From the NCBI GenBank assembly GCA_963618735.1, contig CAVEUM010000002.1, forward strand, positions 1-64,000: a stretch of 64,000 bases of DNA, written 5' to 3'. The first letter of the stretch is position 1, and each line of letters opens with the position of its first letter. A program made the translations under genes and the position numbers. The notes below the pieces were generated by a model, which saw only the letters and a program-made list of their open reading frames with translations, had not been told where the DNA came from and ran no database searches. The DNA comes from CAKUFA01 sp963618735. Its GTDB lineage: Bacteria; Bacillota; Clostridia; Christensenellales; Aristaeellaceae. This document shows positions 24,031 through 33,240 of this stretch, piece by piece.

Positions 24031-25836
24031 TTGGCAAACGACCGACTGAGCAAAATCCGCAATTTTTGCATTATCGCCCATATTGACCACGGCAAGTCTA
24101 CCCTGGCAGATCGTATTCTGGAACTGACGGGTGTGTTCCAGCAGCGGGAAATGGTCGAGCAGATTCTCGACAGTATGGAGCTGGAACGTGAGCGTGGTAT
24201 TACCATCAAGAGTAAGGCTGTGCGCATGAACTACAAGGCCAAGGACGGCGAAACCTATACGCTGAACCTGATTGACACGCCTGGTCATGTGGACTTCACC
24301 TATGAGGTCAGCCGTGCACTGGCTGCCTGCGAAGGCGCTTTGCTGGTCGTTGATGCTACGCAGGGTATTGAGGCACAGACTCTGGCAAACTGCTACATGG
24401 CGCTGGATCACGACCTGGAAATCATCCCCGTTATCAATAAGATTGATCTGCCTTCCGCACAGCCGGAAGAGGTGCGGAACGAGATCGAAGAAGTGATCGG
24501 TCTGGATGCTTCCGAAGCCCCCTGCATTTCCGCCAAAACCGGCCTGAATGTGCAGGATGTGCTGGAGGCCATCGTAAAGTTCATTCCCGCACCTGGCGGG
24601 GATGATAGTGCTCCCCTGCAGGCATTGATTTTTGATGCATTCTATGATAATTACCGCGGCGCCATCTGCTTTGTGCGTGTGAAGCAGGGCTGCCTGAAGG
24701 CTGGCATGCGGATGCGCCTGATGGCCACTGGCGGCGAGTTTGACATTGTTGAGGTGGGCACCTTTGCCCCCGGCTATCAGCCCTGTGACTGTCTGCTGCC
24801 CGGCGATGTCGGCTATGTGGCTGCCTCCATCAAGGATGTGCGTGATACCCGTGTAGGCGACACCATCACCGATGCTGCCCGCCCTGCCGCCGAGCCTCTG
24901 CCCGGTTACCGTCATGTAACCCCCATGGTGTACTGCGGCATTTATCCTGCTGACGGTGCGGATTATCCTGCCCTGAAAGATGCACTGGAAAAGCTCCGCA
25001 TGAACGATGCTTCCCTTTCATTTGATCCGGAAACCTCTGTTGCGCTGGGTTATGGCTTCCGCTGCGGCTTCCTGGGTCTGCTGCACATGGACATCATCAC
25101 CACCCGTTTGGAGCGGGAGTTTGACCTGAACCTGGTCACCACTGCCCCCAGCGTTATTTACCATGTGATGAAAACCGATGGCTCCATGGTGGAGATTGAC
25201 AACCCCTCCAACCTACCGCCCATCACCGAGGTTGCTTCCATGGAGGAGCCCTTCGTACACGCTACCATCTACACGCCTCAGGACTCCGTAGGCACCCTGA
25301 TGGATCTGTGCAAGGACAAGCGCGGTATCTTCCTGGACATGCAGTATGAAGGCAATCGCGTCAAGCTCAATTATGACATTCCTCTGAATGAGATCATCTT
25401 TGATTTCTTCGATCAGATCAAGAGCCGCAGCCGCGGTTATGCCTCCTTCGACTATGAATTGAAGGACTATCGTGAGAGTGACCTGGTCAAGCTGGACATT
25501 CTGCTCAATGGTGATATCTGCGATGCGTTCTCCATCATTGTGCACCGCGATAAGGCTTACGCTCGCGGACGGAGCATCTGTGAAAAGCTGAAGGATGTTA
25601 TCCCGCGGCAGATGTTTGAAATTCCTGTGCAGGCAGCCATTGGCGGCAAGGTCATTGCCCGCGAAACGGTGAAGGCCATGCGCAAGGACGTGCTGGCCAA
25701 GTGCTATGGCGGTGACATTACCCGTAAAAAGAAGCTGCTGGAAAAGCAGAAGGAAGGCAAGAAGCGCATGCGCCAGTTCGGTACCGTGCAGGTACCCAGC
25801 GAGGCATTCCTGGCCGTCCTGAAGATGGATCAATGA
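24031..25836 (+). CDS. lepA: Elongation factor 4 (back-translocating GTPase)
   Basis: 601 residues, normal for LepA. G1 is AHIDHGKST, G3 is DTPGHVDF and G4 is NKIDLP. The LepA-specific C-terminal domain is complete (ARETVKAMRKDVLAKCYGGDITRKKKLLEKQKEGKKRM, shown here only as a landmark start ARETVKAMRKDV). It acts on stalled ribosomes. The TTG at 24031 is the start: GGAGGG lies seven bases upstream, and the protein then begins at the usual ANDRLSKIRNF. An in-frame codon at 23953 lies before the promoter. Its stop overlaps the next gene's start (ATGA). Confidence 0.96.
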   Translation: MANDRLSKIRNFCIIAHIDHGKSTLADRILELTGVFQQREMVEQILDSMELERERGITIKSKAVRMNYKAKDGETYTLNLIDTPGHVDFTYEVSRALAACEGALLVVDATQGIEAQTLANCYMALDHDLEIIPVINKIDLPSAQPEEVRNEIEEVIGLDASEAPCISAKTGLNVQDVLEAIVKFIPAPGGDDSAPLQALIFDAFYDNYRGAICFVRVKQGCLKAGMRMRLMATGGEFDIVEVGTFAPGYQPCDCLLPGDVGYVAASIKDVRDTRVGDTITDAARPAAEPLPGYRHVTPMVYCGIYPADGADYPALKDALEKLRMNDASLSFDPETSVALGYGFRCGFLGLLHMDIITTRLEREFDLNLVTTAPSVIYHVMKTDGSMVEIDNPSNLPPITEVASMEEPFVHATIYTPQDSVGTLMDLCKDKRGIFLDMQYEGNRVKLNYDIPLNEIIFDFFDQIKSRSRGYASFDYELKDYRESDLVKLDILLNGDICDAFSIIVHRDKAYARGRSICEKLKDVIPRQMFEIPVQAAIGGKVIARETVKAMRKDVLAKCYGGDITRKKKLLEKQKEGKKRMRQFGTVQVPSEAFLAVLKMDQ

Positions 25837-26468
25837 GTGCGCTCATTTATCGGCCTGCGGGCAGCGTTTCCATTCGGCAAGCCGTCCACGTGCGGCGTTC
25901 CTGCATTTCTCCTGAGGAACGTCAGTCCTCCGTGTGCTTCACAGGCCATCGACAGCTGTCTGCAGAAGAGAAAGCGATCGTTTCTGCAAGGCTGGATCAG
26001 TTGCTTGAGCAGCTGTATACCAAAGGATACCATCGTTTTTTCTGCGGCGGCGCATTGGGCTTTGACACGTTAGCTGCAGAGGCGGTTATTCGTCTGCAGG
26101 CAAAGCATGGGGATGTGCGGCTCATCATGGCCATCCCCTGCAGTACGCAAGCTCAGCGATGGAATGCCGAGGATACCAGGCGTTACGAGCGCATTCTCTA
26201 TGCGGCAGACGAAACCCACGTGCTTTCCCCTGCCTATTACAATGGGTGCATGATGGTTCGCAACCGTTTCATGGTGGATCGTTCTTCCATCTGCGTATGC
26301 TACCTGAACAAAATGAAAGGCGGCACCATGTCCACCGTGGCTTACGCTTTGCGTGAAAAGCTCCCTGTCATTAACGTAGCCATGGCGGACAGCAATGCCG
26401 CCCGTTGTGCAACCGTGGATGAAGTTACTGACGCTTCATCAGATCCAGATGACTCTCCTCGTTCTTGA
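25833..26468 (+). CDS. SLOG-family protein (DUF1273/YpsA-like)
   Basis: 211 residues. After a ~30-residue N-terminal extension the Rossmann-like core begins with SSVCFTGHRQL and includes FFCGGALGFDTLAAEAV, the nucleotide-binding pattern of the SLOG superfamily, then PCSTQAQRWNAED. Relatives include YpsA of Bacillus, linked to division, but no activity is proven. The start overlaps the lepA stop by four bases, so it is probably translationally coupled. The 3' end overlaps the convergent DUF1622 gene by 44 bases. Confidence 0.85.
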   Translation: MSALIYRPAGSVSIRQAVHVRRSCISPEERQSSVCFTGHRQLSAEEKAIVSARLDQLLEQLYTKGYHRFFCGGALGFDTLAAEAVIRLQAKHGDVRLIMAIPCSTQAQRWNAEDTRRYERILYAADETHVLSPAYYNGCMMVRNRFMVDRSSICVCYLNKMKGGTMSTVAYALREKLPVINVAMADSNAARCATVDEVTDASSDPDDSPRS

Positions 26469-26772
26469 TTTCCCAATGGAGCAAAAGAGTCAGCAAGCCG
26501 CGCAGAACGATGATGGCGCCCAAAATGCCAAGCTCACTCCAATCACGCGCCAGCACAGTACGCAGAACCTCGCCGCCCAGCTTGAATTCCAAAGCCAGCG
26601 CGATGCCCTGTGCCAGATTCAGCCGTTCATGGGGATCCTTGCGGAAATAGCCAATCACGCCCTTAATGCAGGTGATGATCAGCACCATAATGCCTGACAG
26701 CTCCGCAAGGCGAATACCTACTTCCGCTGTGTACTTGACCAATGCTTCCAGAAAATCCACAACAGCATCCAT
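26425..26772 (-). CDS. DUF1622-type small membrane protein
   Basis: 115 residues with three hydrophobic segments (about 20-42, 58-70, 82-102). LAQGIALALEFKLGGEVLRTV followed by ELGILGAIIVLRGLLT is the hallmark of DUF1622 proteins; function unknown. The ATG at 26772 has GGGAGGA six bases upstream; the ATG six bases earlier touches that ribosome site. It is convergent with the SLOG gene and divergent from hemW. Confidence 0.85.
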   Translation of the reverse strand: MDAVVDFLEALVKYTAEVGIRLAELSGIMVLIITCIKGVIGYFRKDPHERLNLAQGIALALEFKLGGEVLRTVLARDWSELGILGAIIVLRGLLTLLLHWEIKNEESHLDLMKRQ

Positions 26773-26844
26773 ACACATTCCTCCCGACCCGAAATTTCTT
26801 TCGGGTCATCATTCTTTGGTAAAATCCTTTCCTACATTGTACAC

Positions 26845-26864
26845 GATTTTGCACGATTTTGCAC
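26845..26864. repeat. Tandem 10-bp direct repeat between divergent genes
   Basis: GATTTTGCAC occurs twice back to back (26845-26854, 26855-26864), one helical turn apart, between the DUF1622 and hemW starts. A minus-strand TACAAT (26836-26841) lies beside it. A regulator site is possible; no known motif is matched. Confidence 0.5.
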
Positions 26865-26885
26865 GTACTATTTTTGGAGATTTGC

Positions 26886-28037
26886 ATGGAGTTATATATT
26901 CATATTCCGTTTTGCCTGCAGAAGTGCCGCTACTGTGATTTTGCCTCCTACGCCGGATGCGCTTCCCTCATGCATCCTTACATCGACGCCATGCTGAAGG
27001 AAGCGCAAATCGAGGCAGAGGCTCTCCATCATCCGGAAGTCGAAACAATCTTCATGGGTGGTGGTACGCCTTCTCTGCTGCCTGAGGAGGAGCTGACGCG
27101 GCTCATTGATGGGCTAAAGCAGCTTTTCCCTTTTGCCTCAAACATTGAATTTACCTCTGAGGCGAATCCCGGCACCCTGACAGCCTCCTGGCTGGACGCC
27201 GCTGTTCAGGCTGGAATCAACCGCCTTTCCATGGGCATGCAGGCCATGCAAATCGAGCTGCTTCATCTGCTGGGACGCATTCACACCATGCCTGACGTGC
27301 TTCGTTCTGTGGAAATGGCACGTCATGCGGGCATCACCAATCTGAACCTTGACCTGATGTTTGGCCTTCCCACCCAGACGCCTGAAGACTGGAAGGAGAC
27401 CCTCCACGCAGCCTTGCGTCTTGCGCCTGAGCATCTCAGCTGTTACGGACTTATTCCCGAGGACGGCACGCCTCTCAAGCGTGATTTGGACAGCGGCCGT
27501 CTTTCCCTGCCTGATGAAGAAGCAGAACGCGCCATGTATGATATGACGCTGCGCCTGTTATCTGAAAACGGCTACGAACAATACGAAATTTCCAACTTTG
27601 CCTTGCCTGGGCGCGCTTGCAGGCACAACCTTGGCTATTGGCGGCAGGTTCCCTATTTGGGGCTCGGTTCTTCTTCGGCCTCCATGCTTCCATCTGCTGA
27701 TTCTTCCATTGCCTACATTCGCCAAAGCAACCCTGCTGGCATCCACGATTATTTACACATGATGGAATCATCGGATTTCTCCGCAAGAGAAAGGACGCCT
27801 ATTGCCCCCGAAGACGCGCAGTTTGAGACGCTCATGCTTGGCCTTCGCACCACGAAGGGTGTCCGTGAGGCGGACTACCTTGCCATGCATGGTGTCCCTA
27901 TGGTAACGCGTTATGGTGCAACCCTGGAGCGGCTGCGCAGGCAAGGGCTGCTTCTGCATGAAGACGGCCGCTGGTGTCTCACCCGCCGCGGCATGGATGT
28001 GCAGAATGCCATTCTGGTGGAACTCATGGATGAGTGA
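26886..28037 (+). CDS. hemW: Radical SAM heme chaperone HemW (coproporphyrinogen III oxidase-like)
   Basis: 383 residues. The radical SAM Cys motif near the N-terminus is the CxxxCxxC form in PFCLQKCRYCDF. GGGTPSLL, SMGMQA and NLDLMFGLPTQT follow in the family order, and the C-terminal HemN domain is present (GLRTTKGV). Members called HemW insert heme and lack the oxidase activity of HemN; the short N-terminus before the Cys motif fits HemW. The ATG at 26886 has GGAGA five bases upstream; a longer start would place extra residues before the conserved MELYIHIPFC. Confidence 0.92.
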   Translation: MELYIHIPFCLQKCRYCDFASYAGCASLMHPYIDAMLKEAQIEAEALHHPEVETIFMGGGTPSLLPEEELTRLIDGLKQLFPFASNIEFTSEANPGTLTASWLDAAVQAGINRLSMGMQAMQIELLHLLGRIHTMPDVLRSVEMARHAGITNLNLDLMFGLPTQTPEDWKETLHAALRLAPEHLSCYGLIPEDGTPLKRDLDSGRLSLPDEEAERAMYDMTLRLLSENGYEQYEISNFALPGRACRHNLGYWRQVPYLGLGSSSASMLPSADSSIAYIRQSNPAGIHDYLHMMESSDFSARERTPIAPEDAQFETLMLGLRTTKGVREADYLAMHGVPMVTRYGATLERLRRQGLLLHEDGRWCLTRRGMDVQNAILVELMDE

Positions 28038-28056
28038 CACAACGAGCCATATGGGG

Positions 28057-28085
28057 TTGTTCATTCAGCAGAATAAGGTTATAAT
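28057..28085 (+). promoter_or_regulatory. Promoter of the spoVB-like/mazG unit
   Basis: TTGTTC (28057-28062), 17 bases, TATAAT (28080-28085). Confidence 0.75.
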
Positions 28086-28156
28086 GAATGTGGCGCGTGT
28101 TTCGTGCCGCAGCATAAAAATAATTGCCTGTATGGGCAGATAATTGAGGAGAAGCA

Positions 28157-29728
28157 ATGGCAAAGAACTCAAAATCTCTTCTTGGCGGCATGACGGTGCT
28201 GGGCATTACCGGCATCATCTGCAAGCTGATCGGCGTGCTGTACTCGATTCCGTTAACGTGGATCATCGGCGCGGATGGTCTTGGCATCTTCCAGTCCGTC
28301 TTCCCTACGTACAATCTGTTGCTGACGATTTCTTCCGCAGGTCTTCCTGTGGCCGTTAGCCGCATGGTTTCCCACTGCATGGCAAAGAATGACCCACGCA
28401 ATGCCAAACGGGTCTTCCGTGCAGCATTGTGGCTGTTAACGGCACTTGGTCTCATTTGCACATTGATCATGCTGGTATGCAATCCTTTGCTGGTGGCACG
28501 TGTCAATGAGCCTCAGTCTTCCCTGGGCTTCTATGTCATTGCTCCCTGTGTGGTCATTGTGTGTGTGCTTTCTGCCTTCCGCGGCTTCATGCAGGGTCAG
28601 CAGAACATGGTGCCGACGGCTACCTCACAGCTGATTGAGCAGGTGGGCAAGGTACTGATTTCTCTGCCGCTGGCCTACCTCGGCAGTCAGCGCAGCCTGG
28701 CAGAAGGTGCGGCAGGTGCCCTGCTTGGCATCACCATCGTGGAGGCTATTGCTCTTCTGTATATGGTGATTCTTTATTTCCGCCGCCGCGGCACCTTTGA
28801 CGCTATCCCTCAGCTGAGCAATGACGAGCCCATTGCAACGAGCGTGTTGGGCAAGCGACTGCTGCACATTTCCATTCCCATCACCATCAGTGCCTGCATT
28901 GTGCCGCTGGCACAGTTTGTTGACTCCGCCATGATGGTGAATCGCATGATCGCCTCGGGACTGACGCAGGCAGAAGCACGTCCCCTGTATGGCCTTTTCT
29001 CCGGTCTGGTCATTCGCCTGATCAATGTGCCTACTGCTCTGGCACTGGCTGTGGCCATGAGCCTTGTCCCTGCCATTTCCGCCGCTAAGGCTACCAATGA
29101 CGAGAAGGCTGTCGCCCATCAGTCCAACCTGGGTCTGCGCTTCGCTTTCCTCATCGGTTTCCCCTGCTCCATCGGCATGAGTCTTTTGTCCAAGCAGATC
29201 ATGTCCTTCTTCTATGCAACCTCTTTGAGTGAAGAACATCTTCGTATTGCCAGTGAGCTGTTGAGCATGTCCAGCCTGACGGTGGTGCTGTTTACCGTGG
29301 TACAGGCAACCAGCAGCATTCTGCAGGGACTGCATAAGCAGCGTATCCCGATGTACACGCTGGTGGCGGGCGTTGGATGCAAGATTTTGCTGAACTACAT
29401 TCTGGTAGGCACCCCCGGCATCAACATTTACGGCGGCCCCATTGCCTCCATCGTCTGCTACTCCGTGGCCATGATTCCCAACCTGATTTGCGTATGCAAG
29501 TATGGTCATCTGCGCTTCAACTGGATGGGATGGGTGGTTCGTCCCGGTCTGGCTACACTGATCATGGGCGTTGTCGTTTTTGCAGTAAGCCGCCTGTTGC
29601 CCATCAATCATCTGTTCACCATTTTGGAAGTGTTGCTGGGCGTTGCGGTTTACTTCGTTGCCGCTATTCTCCTCAAGGCGCTGACTCCTGAGGATCTCCG
29701 TTCCTTCCGCCGTCAAAAGAAAGGCTGA
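28157..29728 (+). CDS. Polysaccharide/lipid flippase of the SpoVB/YabM (MOP) family
   Basis: 523 residues with about 14 membrane segments. The N-terminus LLGGMTVLGITGIICKLIGVLYSIPL and ADGLGIFQSVFPTYNLLLTISSAG are typical of the SpoVB branch of the MOP exporters, relatives of MurJ. SpoVB acts in spore cortex formation; other family members act in vegetative wall or polysaccharide export, so the role here is open. AGGAG precedes the ATG. The order flippase, mazG, hup, S4 protein matches the Bacillus yabM-yabN-yabO neighbourhood. Confidence 0.88.
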   Translation: MAKNSKSLLGGMTVLGITGIICKLIGVLYSIPLTWIIGADGLGIFQSVFPTYNLLLTISSAGLPVAVSRMVSHCMAKNDPRNAKRVFRAALWLLTALGLICTLIMLVCNPLLVARVNEPQSSLGFYVIAPCVVIVCVLSAFRGFMQGQQNMVPTATSQLIEQVGKVLISLPLAYLGSQRSLAEGAAGALLGITIVEAIALLYMVILYFRRRGTFDAIPQLSNDEPIATSVLGKRLLHISIPITISACIVPLAQFVDSAMMVNRMIASGLTQAEARPLYGLFSGLVIRLINVPTALALAVAMSLVPAISAAKATNDEKAVAHQSNLGLRFAFLIGFPCSIGMSLLSKQIMSFFYATSLSEEHLRIASELLSMSSLTVVLFTVVQATSSILQGLHKQRIPMYTLVAGVGCKILLNYILVGTPGINIYGGPIASIVCYSVAMIPNLICVCKYGHLRFNWMGWVVRPGLATLIMGVVVFAVSRLLPINHLFTILEVLLGVAVYFVAAILLKALTPEDLRSFRRQKKG

Positions 29729-29734
29729 TGCATC

Positions 29735-31189
29735 ATGAAAGCCACCATCTCTGTTGTGACCCTTGGCCCCGGTGATCCCTCTTTAATGACCCTGCAAACC
29801 GCCGAGCTGCTGCAAAATGCTCAGCATCTCATTTTGCGCACAGAGCGTCACGGCGTGTCCGACTGGCTGAAGGAAAAGAAAATCAGCTACGAAACGCTGG
29901 ACAGCTTTTACGACCAGTATGAAGACTTCTCTGAAATGCATGAAGCCATGGCACGCAAGCTGTGGGATATGGCCGCGTCCTCTTCCCTGACCTATGCCGT
30001 GATGGACGCCTCCACGGATGGTTCCGTCACGGCGCTGGCCAAAACAAAGCCCGAAGATGCCGTGCTGACGTGCTACGCAGGACTTTCCAGTGCGGATGTC
30101 TGCCTGGCGAACGTCCCTGCAGGGTTGCGGGGAGATGGTCTGCGCATTCTCTCCGCGACAGATTGTCTGCATGCGTCTCCCGACCCCCGTACACCGCTGA
30201 TGATCACCGAAATCAACGATCGCATCCTCGCCGGCGACGTGAAGCTTTGGCTGGATGACCTGTACGCTGATGACATGCAGGTCGTCTTCTTTGCCCCCAC
30301 CGAAAAGGCGCTGCGCAAAGCAAAGCTCCTTCCGCTGGAAGACCTGGATCGTCAGAAGAAATACGACCACACCTGCTGCGTCTACATTCCTGCCGCCCCC
30401 TTCCGTGAGCGTCAGCGCTTCTGCTTTGAGGATCTGAAGGAAGTCATGAGCATTCTGCGAGGCGAAAACGGCTGTCCCTGGGATTGTGCCCAGACCCACG
30501 AGTCTCTCCGTCCATATCTCATTGAGGAAGCCTGGGAAGCTGTCGGCGCCATTGACGAGCAGGATCCTGACCACCTGGCCGATGAGCTTGGTGATGTACT
30601 GCTGCAGGTTGTTTTTCATGCCAGCATCGGAGAGAGCCACGGCACCTTCTCCCTGTCGGACATTACAACAGCCATCTGCCGCAAGATGATCTATCGCCAT
30701 GCCCATATTTTCGGTGATGCTCAGTGTCACACCCCGGGTGAAGTGTCCGCCAACTGGGAGGAGCTGAAGAAAGCCGAAAAGGGGCTGAACACGCAATCTG
30801 ATGTGCTTCGGGATGTGTCGATTGCACTTCCTTCCCTGATGCATGCTGCCAAAGTGCAGAAGAAGGCCGCACAGGTAGGTTTTGACTGGGATACCCCTGA
30901 AGAGGCTCTCCCCAAGGTGCACGAAGAAGCCGAAGAGGTGCTGGAAGAAATGAAAAATGGCCGTGATCCCGGTGAAGAACTTGGCGATTTGCTCTTCTCC
31001 TGTGTCAACGTTGCCAGACTGAGCCAAAAAGAGCCAGAAATTTTGTTGCGAAATGCGACCAAAAAATTCATCAATCGCTTTGACGCCATGGAAAAGTTGA
31101 TTATTTCCGACGGAAAAGCGCTGAAACACTTGACTTTAAGCGAAATGGATGTATACTGGAAAAGAGTCAAATCGGCGCAGAACAGCTGA
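29735..31189 (+). CDS. mazG: Tetrapyrrole methylase-like / MazG nucleotide pyrophosphohydrolase fusion (YabN-like)
   Basis: 484 residues. The N-terminal half (1-220) is a tetrapyrrole-methylase-like domain beginning VTLGPGDPSLMT. The C-terminal half is MazG: LRGENGCPWDCAQTHESLRPYLIEE, then ELGDVLLQVVFHA and a second EExxE-type site with EELGDLLFSCVNVARL. MazG hydrolyses NTPs to NMPs and is thought to clear abnormal nucleotides. The fusion is the normal YabN arrangement in Firmicutes. The hup promoter lies inside its 3' end. Confidence 0.93.
   Translation: MKATISVVTLGPGDPSLMTLQTAELLQNAQHLILRTERHGVSDWLKEKKISYETLDSFYDQYEDFSEMHEAMARKLWDMAASSSLTYAVMDASTDGSVTALAKTKPEDAVLTCYAGLSSADVCLANVPAGLRGDGLRILSATDCLHASPDPRTPLMITEINDRILAGDVKLWLDDLYADDMQVVFFAPTEKALRKAKLLPLEDLDRQKKYDHTCCVYIPAAPFRERQRFCFEDLKEVMSILRGENGCPWDCAQTHESLRPYLIEEAWEAVGAIDEQDPDHLADELGDVLLQVVFHASIGESHGTFSLSDITTAICRKMIYRHAHIFGDAQCHTPGEVSANWEELKKAEKGLNTQSDVLRDVSIALPSLMHAAKVQKKAAQVGFDWDTPEEALPKVHEEAEEVLEEMKNGRDPGEELGDLLFSCVNVARLSQKEPEILLRNATKKFINRFDAMEKLIISDGKALKHLTLSEMDVYWKRVKSAQNS
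31130..31157 (+). promoter_or_regulatory. Promoter of hup, inside the mazG 3' end
   Basis: TTGACT (31130-31135), 16 bases, TATACT (31152-31157), giving a leader of about 110 bases before the HU start. Confidence 0.7.
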
Positions 31190-31276
31190 TGGCCGTTTGG
31201 CTTACATCGAGCATCGATGTTAGAAAGACCATATTTTGCCTTTGTGCATGATGGAAAAACAAGGAGGAAATTACCC

Positions 31277-31552
31277 ATGAACAAGACCGAATTGACCGCA
31301 GCTCTGGCCGCAAATTCTGGCCTCTCCAAGAAGGACGCAGAGAAGGCTCTGAACGCTTTCGTTGATGTTGTGACCGATGCCCTGTCCAATGGCGACAAGG
31401 TTCAGGTTGTTGGCTTTGGCTCTTTCGAAGTGAAGGATCGTCCTGCCCGCACCGCCCGCAACCCCCGCACTGGCGAGGAAATCAAGATCGAAGCCTCCAA
31501 GGCTCCTGTCTTCAAGGCCGGCAAGGCTCTGAAGGACACTGTGAACAAGTAA
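31277..31552 (+). CDS. hup: HU-type DNA-binding protein
   Basis: 91 residues, the standard HU length. The signature GFGSFEVKDRPARTARNPRTG (residues about 46-66) contains the DNA-binding arm and Pro63-type kink. It compacts the nucleoid. The ATG at 31277 has AGGAGG at nine bases; an earlier TTG/ATG frame would add an unconserved 20-residue leader. Codons look strongly biased toward major ones, as for a highly expressed gene. A terminator follows. Confidence 0.96.
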   Translation: MNKTELTAALAANSGLSKKDAEKALNAFVDVVTDALSNGDKVQVVGFGSFEVKDRPARTARNPRTGEEIKIEASKAPVFKAGKALKDTVNK

Positions 31553-31572
31553 TTTCAGCTTTTGTTCGCAAC

Positions 31573-31607
31573 GGCTCGCAGGACTTATTTGCCTGCGGGC
31601 TGTTTTT
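31573..31607 (+). terminator. Terminator of hup
   Basis: The stem GGCTCGCAGG / CCTGCGGGCT (one G-T pair) with a 9-base loop is followed by GTTTTT. Confidence 0.88.
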
Positions 31608-31624
31608 CGTAAAGGAGATAAATC

Positions 31625-31897
31625 ATGCGACTGGATAAATACCTGAAGGTCTCCCGCATTATCAAGCGCCGCACCGTGGCCAATGATGCCTGCAGCGGCG
31701 GCCGCGTTTCCCTGAACGGCAAAGTGGCCAAGCCTGGCGCTGAAGTCAAGGTTGGCGACGTGATGACCATCCGCTTTGGCGACCGCTACGGCAAATATGA
31801 GATTCTGAGCATTGCTGAAACCGTCCGCAAGGAAGGTGCCGCCGAAATGTACCGCATCCTTTCTGAGGATGAAGGCATGGCCGCGGAGCGAAGCTGA
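31625..31897 (+). CDS. rqcP: S4-domain RNA-binding protein RqcP (YabO)
   Basis: 90 residues, almost entirely one S4 domain: MRLDKYLKVSRIIKRRTVAND, here residues 1-21, then SLNGKVAKPGAEVKVGD. RqcP works with RqcH in ribosome-associated quality control, moving the tRNA during poly-alanine tailing in Bacillus. Position after mazG and hup matches yabO. In sporulating Firmicutes yabP and yabQ usually follow, but here ispDF follows. GGAGA lies seven bases before the ATG. Confidence 0.9.
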   Translation: MRLDKYLKVSRIIKRRTVANDACSGGRVSLNGKVAKPGAEVKVGDVMTIRFGDRYGKYEILSIAETVRKEGAAEMYRILSEDEGMAAERS

Positions 31898-31975
31898 TTC
31901 CGGGGAGAAAAGAACCCACCTCTTTTCCCTAAACTTTCGCTTCAGCATGTTTGTGAAATCAAGGAGGCTTTCTTT

Positions 31976-33148
31976 ATGTGGTGTGCGATCATTCTGGCTG
32001 GCGGCTCTGGTCAGCGTATGGGTGCCGGATGCAACAAGGTGCTGCTGCCGCTAGCTGGTGAGCCTGTCATTTGCCGCTCCGTCCGTGCGTTTCTGTCCCT
32101 GGTGGATGTCGTTGTGGTCGTGACACGATCTGATGATCAGCAAGCCATCATGGATGCGCTGCACTCAAGCGGGATTGATCCTTCTGCCCTGCGCTTCGCT
32201 GAGGGCGGTGAGGATCGTCAGGCCTCCGTATGGAATGGGCTGCAGGCCATGCCGGAAGGCTGCCATCAGGTGCTGGTACACGATGGTGCACGCTGCCTGG
32301 TGGATAAAGCCACAATTCTCCGCGTTATGGCCTCTGTGGATGCCTGCGGAACCGGTGTTGCCGCCATTCCGGTGACGGACACCATCAAGGTGGCAGACCA
32401 CGATGAATTTGTGTCTTCCACCCCCGTACGCGCCTCTCTGAGGGCCGTACAGACTCCCCAGGGCTTCCTGACTGATCTGCTGGTGAAAGCCCATCAGCAG
32501 GCCTTTCAGGACGGTTATCGCGGCACTGACGATGCGTCCCTGCTGGAGCACATGGGGCATCCTGTCAGGCTGGTAGAAGGCAACAGGCGCAACATCAAAC
32601 TCACCACACCGGAGGACATGAAAATGGCTGAATCTTTCTTCCCTGCTTCTCTCCCTGATTTCCGTGTCGGGCACGGTTTTGATGTACATCGGCTCGTGGA
32701 AGGACGGGATCTTATCCTGTGCGGCGTTCAGGTTCCGCACACATTGGGACTGCTTGGTCACAGTGATGCAGACGTGGCGCTCCATGCACTGATGGATGCC
32801 ATGCTGGGTACGTTGTCCCTGGGTGATATTGGTCAGCATTTCCCTGACAGCGACCCGCAGTACAAGGGCATTTCCTCCATGGAGCTGTTGCATCATGTGA
32901 CTGCTTTGCTGGACAGTCACGGTGCACATGTCACCAATGCAGACATCACCATTGCGGCACAGAAGCCCAAACTGGCGTCCTTTATTCCTCTGATGAAAAA
33001 GAATGTGGCAGAAGTGCTTCATTTGCCGGAGGATCGTGTCAGCGTGAAGGCAACAACGACCGAGCATCTGGGCTTTGAAGGACGGGAAGAAGGCATTAGC
33101 GCAACTGCGGTGTGCATGGTGTTGGTCATGCCTGATGGCAAGGCGTAA
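31976..33148 (+). CDS. ispDF: Bifunctional IspD-IspF (MEP pathway)
   Basis: 390 residues. Residues 1-220 are IspD: LAGGSGQRMGAGCNK at the CTP site and VHDGARCLV. Residues about 228-390 are IspF: GHGFDVHRLVEG with the metal DxH, GHSDADVALHALMDA and HFPDSDP. The fusion joins MEP cytidylyltransferase and MECDP synthase, two non-consecutive isoprenoid steps, as in other reported IspDF fusions. AAGGAGG lies eight bases before the ATG. Dxs, the first pathway enzyme, is encoded at 54593-56455. Confidence 0.95.
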   Translation: MWCAIILAGGSGQRMGAGCNKVLLPLAGEPVICRSVRAFLSLVDVVVVVTRSDDQQAIMDALHSSGIDPSALRFAEGGEDRQASVWNGLQAMPEGCHQVLVHDGARCLVDKATILRVMASVDACGTGVAAIPVTDTIKVADHDEFVSSTPVRASLRAVQTPQGFLTDLLVKAHQQAFQDGYRGTDDASLLEHMGHPVRLVEGNRRNIKLTTPEDMKMAESFFPASLPDFRVGHGFDVHRLVEGRDLILCGVQVPHTLGLLGHSDADVALHALMDAMLGTLSLGDIGQHFPDSDPQYKGISSMELLHHVTALLDSHGAHVTNADITIAAQKPKLASFIPLMKKNVAEVLHLPEDRVSVKATTTEHLGFEGREEGISATAVCMVLVMPDGKA

Positions 33149-33206
33149 AAGTCCGAATCATCTGCAAATTTTCATTAAAAAAGTGCGATTTTTCCCGTTT
33201 CATCTC

Positions 33207-33235
33207 TTGACCTTTGCGTAAAGAAATGATATGCT
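33207..33235 (+). promoter_or_regulatory. Promoter of the FAD dehydrogenase gene
   Basis: TTGACC (33207-33212), 17 bases, TATGCT (33230-33235). It predicts a leader of about 160 bases. Confidence 0.7.
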
Positions 33236-33240
33236 TAATT

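Noticed and set aside
31898..31975. Hairpin between rqcP and ispDF as a terminator
   Set aside because: GGGAGAAAAGA/TCTTTTCCC can pair, but no T-run follows and the arms are weak.
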